This document shows, one piece after another, positions 55,201 to 63,100 of a stretch of 64,000 nt of DNA. Origin of the DNA: Lutjanus erythropterus (Eukaryota > Chordata > Actinopteri > Lutjaniformes > Lutjanidae); contig CM034610.1 of NCBI GenBank assembly GCA_020091685.1, positions 8,290,948 through 8,354,947 on the forward strand, given 5' to 3'. Each line of letters opens with the position of its first letter. Position 1 is the stretch's first letter. A program made the position numbers and the translations under genes. The notes below the pieces were generated by a model, which saw only the letters and a list, made by a program, of their open reading frames with translations, was not told the DNA's origin and ran no database searches.

Positions 55201-58200
55201 GACTTGATGCACAGATGGAAAATAATAATACTGTTCTAATATCAGTATAATTTATTCAGATGCTAATTAACTCGCACCAGACTGACAGCTGTTCTATCTG
55301 TGGATCATATGAGCTTGTTTATCATATCATATAACAAATCATGTAACAGTTAAATGTCAAAAAGTCTCCCTAATCCACGGCATGAAGAAGAAAACAAAGG
55401 GCTAATATACACTAAGATTTGTGTCATGAATTATTGTAAAAATTCTCCACTTGTTTTCCCATAGTCTCTGAGAACCTGAAGAAGAAACAAGAAACCTAGC
55501 CCTTGGTTCTAGTTCAGGGTGGCGTTGTGATACTTTCCAGTTAGGCACCATTAAGTCAGCAGATGGTCTACCAGTTTCTAATATGGGTCAGGGGTAAATG
55601 GATATTACCGCACAAGGTCCACTGACTCATTTGTGTCAGATTTGTGTGTCACAATCCATGAAGCTAGGGTTGTGTGTCAAATTGAGAGTCGATGAAAGCC
55701 GTGAATCGAATGTAATCACAGCTGTTACAGAACTGACACAGAAAACTAAAGTCACGAGAGAACTGCATAAAGACATGACAGGTGTGTTCCCATCATTCTG
55801 GGATGTGACACTCAGATGTTGAGTTGAGTTTAGAGATGGACGTGTAGGAGGGACAATCCCTACGCTGTAAGAAATCCTACAGAAATTCTGTGGAATCAAC
55901 TGTTTTCTCGTTAACTTGATGTAAATATACATGTTTTATTTGTCCAGGTTAAACATTTTTTTTTATTTTCATAAAATAGAAACTTAGAAACATGAGTTCT
56001 TCTAACTTGAAGTCTTCTGACTTGAAATGATGAGTTGAATGAATGTACTGCACAGAGTTCAATCAACTCATTAAATTAATTCTCTAAAGAAACATGATTA
56101 GCATGTTAGCAGGCTTCCCAGCATGCACTCTGTGAGAGGTAAAACTCTCCTGGGACTCCCCTTTTTATAGTGTGAAGAAAACATCTATGATGAAAACTTA
56201 AAAGTTAAGTTTGTTTGTTATGTTTGTCGGTGTGACTAAACAGTTGTTGCTTCAATTTAATATCTTAAGCTTATTGAACCTGTTTTCTCAAGTGCAACTC
56301 AACTTGTCTTTTCAAATTCAGTCAAAAGTCAACAAGGACTTTTTTAGGTTAAACATATAAGTTTTTTTACAGTGTAAAGTGATGAATCCAGCACTACAAC
56401 TTATAGTGCTGTAACACACAGAAGTGCTATTAAAGGGGAACATGTACCTATGTAAGTGTCTTACAGGGCTGAAATAAAACTAGAATTAGCGCCTGATGGT
56501 TGTATGTGTTTGCAAAATGGTCATATTGGTCCCGATGTCCAGACTCATATTTTATATGTGCTGAATTCCTTTGAGGTGTTTGTGAGATGTCGCTGAACTG
56601 ACAGATGCATAAAGACTGTCCAAATACAAAATCCCTGAAAATGTTTCTGCGGCTGCTGGCTTGGTTTGTGCCCATGCTGCAGTCCCATTTTCTGTGATCT
56701 TCAAAAAGGTCAAAGGCAGTTAAATAAATTGAAAGTAGTCGCTTTGGGAAACCGCAGGTAGTGCCAGACCGTGCTTCACATGCCTTGACCTGGTTTAGAA
56801 AAGCAAGATATTGGCACTGCATTTCTACTGCACACATAAAGTTAGCATGATTTTAAGTTTAGCCAAAGATGATCGCAGTTATCGCAAAGAAGTCAGCCTG
56901 GAATTTCCTCCCAGTTCATTAATTATTGTGTTTTTCTACAAAACCTTGCAGATGATATGTATGATGAATAGTTTGTGCCCCAAGTTTGGACTATTAATTG
57001 TGCTTGCAACCAGTTTGGGGAGATTGGAGGAGTAAAAGCACAGAAGCTAAGCAATGAACTGCTGTGGACAGTGTCAGCAACAAAAGATATTTAGCCTCTT
57101 AAAAAAGTTAAAGTGCACCTAAAAGTTTAAGTGCATATATTTAGAATATTTTCACTGCTTTACATTGCTGCAAGACAGCTATTTTAAAAGCCAAATATCG
57201 GTCTCTCCAACCCAACCAAACTCCATAGGCAAAATCAGTCATTTTACCTCTGAAAATGGACTAAAATACACGTCCACAGCAGGTATTGCTTAGCTTCCAT
57301 GCTGACCCACATCTACTGTAGCTGATACACTGACTATCAGTAAGTACCTCATACAGCCCCCATCAAATGATACAAACTATGCCATAAAAGTGTGGAGGAT
57401 CTATGTCGAAATGTCGTAATGTAGAAATAATTCAATACAGTCTTCTTTGCCTTTATTTTTTCTAACTGTCCTTAAAAAGGCCAAGAAAAGCACTGAATTT
57501 AACTAGACCTCCATTACTTACTTACTGCTTATGTGGGTCATTGTGGGCGGTTTTATAAGCTTCATAAGCAAGTCAACGTTAGCTGGCCCCACAGTGGGGT
57601 GATTACTGTGATTATGCTTCCTTTTTTTTTTTTTTTTTTTTTTTTTTTGCATTAATGGCAAGGTTCTCAACGGTAAGCTTCAGTAGGTAGTTTGGCAGGA
57701 AATCAAACCATTTCTGCGGGATATTTACACAGCAGTGCAGGTCACAGGTATATACTGAACACTGGGTATATGTCTGCAGTGATTTCAGATAATAGCTTTT
57801 TGTTAGTCACACTGCTGCTCCACATGAGAGGGCTTTTAGTCCAGTACTCCTGGGCTTTTTAGTTTTTACCGATTGCACCCTTTATTTTCCTTGCTAAAAT
57901 AAATCTGTGTCACTATGCCACTTTACGGTCAGGTGTATGTAGGTCAGTGTGTTGTGTGTGTTTATTTTCCCTCACGAGGATGACCTACAGGGTAAACCAT
58001 TTTCCAAATGCTGGTCTTTTTCTAAAATTGGTCTTACTGTTTTACATTTACTCTGAAAATCCAGTTTTACTTCCCTTTGTTCTCTCCTGGCATTCAGGCA
58101 GCTAATTATTTGCTTCAGTCCAGATGTTGGAAACGCATCCAGTTCACAACTACTATTTTTTTATTTGTACATTTTGAAAGCATGGAGGAAATCTCTAGGA

Positions 58201-60080
58201 TGGACACAAAGATTTTTTATTTTTAATCAATTCTCCAGTTCTGCTGTCTTTGTCCTGTTTGAGGCAGATGGCCAATTACTCTGCTGAGCTGTCCACACAC
58301 AGTATATAACCTAACCCATTCATCTCGCTCTTTTTCTCTCCCTCTCTGTCTTCAGCGGTGCCAGTCCTGTCGGTCTTTTCCTGACTGCCATTGTAGCTGT
58401 GGCTTACAAGGTGGCGATAAGATTTGAGGGGTGAGTCTTTCTTTGTCTCAGGTCTTGTTCAAATTTGTCAATAAAATGCATTTAATTACTTGTGTACAGG
58501 AGGGATGCACCCCAATTTGCAGGCCACACATATATTATAGACATGACACTGTATATATAGTGTAGAGACTGCAACGTTGTCTCTGACCATCTATTTATTT
58601 AGCTATTTAGCTACAGTTTTTTAGCACAGGTAGTTTCCAGATTATTAACATACCATTAAAACAGTGGGGGACCCCAAATCTTACCCTGTAGAACCCATGT
58701 CTAAACATCTCTCTCTATTAGCTCTGCACATCTGGAACATAACTGGTAATGGAAATTCGCATCAGTGTGGCATGGTTTGACTCTGAGCCAAAAGGGCCAA
58801 TAGAAAAGCCCCATATACTGTACATCTCTGTTGGCTAGATCACAAATCTTACTGAATCCATTTTGGTTTTCCCAGCTTTCTCCTGAATCATAAGCCCCAA
58901 TCAAGAGGGTGGTGGCTCTGCACTTGATGCTGTTTGCCAAAAACTCCAGAAGAAGAATAACAGCAAACTTCGCCAGTGAGTTACAACTCAGTTAGCAATA
59001 GCAGCTAGTTAGCTATCAACTATCCAAAAACACAAACACTTGGATGGACTGATCATATGCACTGACGTGAGACAGAGAGAGAACAGCGGCGTGATTTCTG
59101 TGTAAATTCAGCTGCCATTATGACTGGGTCTGACCCTGAAGACGCCACTTCAATAGACTGTTTCCTGACATCATTACACTCAGGAGGAGAAACGATTATG
59201 CGAGAGACATACATGCAACACGTGCTCTATACCTACAATGCCTCTTGGATCCATTTACTCTTGGGTTTTTAATATCTGAGAGCTATCTTCATTCTGAATT
59301 TGATGTTGGGACAGGCTTTTAACAGTTCACCTGTTTACATGTGGAATGTTATTAAAAGGTGTTTTATGAGATTCCACAACTTTCCCCAAACTTTTGTTGC
59401 TCCTGTACCAACTTTTTTTTTTTTACTTTGAGTACTCACTTACCTGATTAATCACTTGGTAAAATACTAAAATGATCACTAGCTGCAGCCTTGGTAAAGT
59501 GAAAGCTCATCCACTAATTCTTCTGCTGTTGCCTACACAGCCGACATGCATCTCATCGACACAGGTAAATGGGGACACGTCACTCAACCACAAGTTGACT
59601 TGAGTTTTTCAGACTAAGGGGCTCATTACAACCCTGATTATACACAGGCCACCTGGGTAGGAAATTGACATACCACTCTACTCCCACCCCTCCTCCTCCT
59701 CCTCTCTCTTGTGTTTTCATCTCCATTTATTGAGCGCAGCATTCGTTATTTCTGCCAAAAGCTGAGAGGTGCACGCATCTTTTCTTCTTATTTTCACACA
59801 TTAAAAGCCTTGTTGGTCAGCCCTCTCTCCCCCGCGTCCTCCTCCTCCTGCTCGTCCACGGAAATTACGAGATGAGACCTAAAAAACAGTTATGAGCGAC
59901 CTACTTCTGGACATCTGTCTGCGCAGACACCCGTGCAGGAATACACAAACCCACGTACACACAGAAGTACACAGACATGCTGTGACTGCATAAGCTAGTC
60001 ACAAATGAGGCAGAGCTCTGCATGGAGGCAGCTGCTGTGTGCACTTGCTCATTAAGCCTTTTGTGTGTGTTTGTATGCGT

Positions 60081-60138
<58 letters not shown>

Positions 60139-63100
60139 TACCCTGTCATCATTAGAACAGGTGTATAAGTGTTTGTCTGTACATGTATTAACTGTGCAGC
60201 TGTCATTTGCATTACATATGTGGGCACATCCTGACACACAGCAGCATAACAACTTGTGCACAACAACATGTGGTTGTACTTCAACACATCATACTTTGCC
60301 ACAACTTACGGTAGCACTTTATTTGAAGGGAAGCTCATAACACTTTCGTTACACTGTCATAACAATGTCATGAGACCAGTCATGAGTCACGTGAAGGAGT
60401 CTTTATGAATGATTGTGACTGTCGTCGTTAAGTGTCTTTTGGTCATTTATAATTTTTTATGCAAAGTTGACATTGTTTGAGATGTTTATGTCATGACAAG
60501 TTGACATGGCCTCATAACAGCCAGTGTCAAAACCAACCACATATGACATTGTAATGTAATGTTATAACATAAAGCTGGAGTTTCTTGATCATGTCAAGTT
60601 CTAAAGAAATTTTGTTGTGGGCAGTGTAAAGTTGTAATAAAGACATTCTGTCGTAGTTAATGTCAAGTTGTAATAAACATTTTTCTTGGTTCATATCAGG
60701 TTGTCATAACAAAGACATTTGTCTAGCTTAAATGACACTTTATGACAACAGTCATAAACATTCATAAAGACTTGTTATTGTTCATGACAGGTGTCGTGAC
60801 ATGGTACTGACACTGTAATGATGAGTCTTAAGCACACCCCTTCAAGTGGCCAGTGTCAGAACCAACCACATATGACATTGTAATGTAATGTTATAACATA
60901 AATCTAAAGAGTTTCTTTAAGTTTGATTGTGACGAGTTGACAGGAGAATTTGTCTTGGTTAATGTCAAGTTGTCATAACAAAGATATTTTTTATCTCGGG
61001 TACTGTCAAGTTGTCATGATAAAGACATCTCAAAAAATTTCAACTTTGCATTAAAAATGACATAACTGACTGAATGACACTGACATTTCAGACATTCATA
61101 AAGACTCAGACAGATGTCAGGACACAGTTATAACATTGTGATGACAGTGTTAGGCACACCCCTTCAAGCAAAATGTTCACTAATTTAATTTACTACAGCG
61201 TGGACCCTATAATAAGAAAACAAACCAAAGTTTTGCCTGGATTGTGCAACTTCGTAGTAAGACAAATGGTGGTAAATGACAGACTGACTAAAGGTCACTG
61301 ACCTACATTTATCACACACAAAAACCTTAGTGCAGACACACACAGTCACCATAGCACACAATCAGAAGCAAAATTAGTACTGAGCAATCCAAATACAAAT
61401 AATCAAAGTACATCTGACGAACCGTCTTTGTCAATTTCCTTTGAAGGTTATTTTAGTTGTTTTATTCACATCCTCTCAACTATATTCCTGCTGCTACATA
61501 AGTCACCCAGTGTTGGGAGGAACAAAGTCAGCCACCTCTGTCTAGTTGAGTCTTTCAGTCTTTTCAGTCTTGGCCTCGTTCATGGGTGAAATGAAAAGTC
61601 CCGTTAGACATTAAGAGGGAACACGAGGTGAATCTTGGTCACGTCGGAAGGATGCTTTTTTTGAAAATGTCACACATTAACACATGCTGTGAAAGACAGC
61701 GCAGGTGTACATGTCGCTGCGGCAATTTCCGGCAGCACAGATCCACAATTGAGTCATTTAGCCCAAAACTGTGAATTGAGAGAAAGACAGGTGCCATATT
61801 TTGCCACACACTGTGACTGGGAATAGATCCATGTGTTATATTTATCTTTCGCTTCTGGCAAAGACTCTGAATGATCTCATTTAGTTAAACTGTGTGAGGA
61901 TAGCGAGGGGTCCCGTTGGATATTACCTCACACAGTGAATGGAATGGGTAAAGGCACTGGTGGGATAGATGCAGGAACCACGCTGAGTGGAAATAGTGAG
62001 TTCAGTGAGTCCAGACAGCACCTCTCACAGTGACACGCAGCGGTGAAAGCTGACGCCAAATAATGACTTTTAATCCGGTCTCACTTCCTCTAGTGATCTT
62101 GTGAGGATTCATCTATTCATAGCCAAATCATTTAATTATATTTAATTCAACTGAACATCTGGACTGTGTCTGTCAGTGAAACATACTCTGTGTGGAACAT
62201 GAGAACCTTTCTCATATCATCCAGATTCAGATCCAGTATCTGGCTTTCACTTGTGAATCCCCTGACCAGGTTATCTAATTCAATATTCATTTTGATTTTA
62301 CTGCTGGTTATTTATTTCTAGATTTTCTAGCCTACAATATGACTGCACTAAATTAGTAGATAATATAACCTGCATCATAGCGTTTTTTTGATGATAGCGT
62401 TGATAATTCAGCAAACAAATTTTTTTCAGAGGAGATATCAGAGCTTCTCTGTTGACCCATCATTAGTAGGCTAACTAGACTAACAAACTTTATCGCTGCA
62501 TAGCAAACAATTACACATTTTTTTGTTTGTTGTACTTTTTTAGCTAGTTAGCAAACAATTGATGTTAACTTTTTAGCTAGCTAGCAAGAAATACAATGTT
62601 TTGTTAAGGAATACAAAGCAGCCAGAAGATTTCAGTTTCTCTCCTTTTTTGTTCTTAATAGGTCTCAAAAGCACTCAGACTTATTTTTTTTAATTATTTA
62701 TATATTTTAATTTGGGTAAGCAAGCGTCTCCATAACGATTAAATTGTATTTAATTTCCATGTACATCACTGAACTTGGATTTACTAACCAAGGTTAGTTT
62801 TTAATTGTGCAACAGAGCTCTGCTTAATTCTAAATCTCATTTACAGCAAGTTTTTTTTTTTTAGCTCAAAGAGCTTTTTCCCTTCTTCAACTTATTGAAT
62901 GAAATAACATACAATCCAGAGAACAAAATGTCAGGCTATTGTGGTACTGCTGTCATGTCCCTGGCTAGCATGTTAGCTGTTAGCTCACCAGCTGCAGTAA
63001 TTTGAGTAATTCAACTACTTTTAAAAGTAATTTGGGTGCATGTGGAATCATTTACACAAAATATCTTCCTCCTCTTTGGCCCTAAAATCTGCTTGTAACA

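Larger units (their letters stand above)
40236..58355 (+). other. pemt: pemt intron between exons C and D (18.1 kb)
   Basis: GT-AG intron with phase 2 split (AT|C). It opens with a (TG)26 tract. It holds copies of a multi-copy repeat (40740-41010 and 49985-50375), GCTAAC-type repeats (44440-44825 and 47660-47990), an interrupted Tc1 relic (44850-46026), a CpG-dense island (51057-51545), short microsatellites, a relic of the TGTCATAA-type repeat (54735-55135) and a 27-T tract (57622-57648). I see nothing specific in 41081-44439, 48000-49984, 51600-54700 or 55140-57100. Confidence 0.85.

Noticed and set aside
60052..60340. Open frames of up to 133 codons across the (GT)n tract.
   Set aside because: The length comes from Cys-Val and His-Thr dipeptide runs of the microsatellite.
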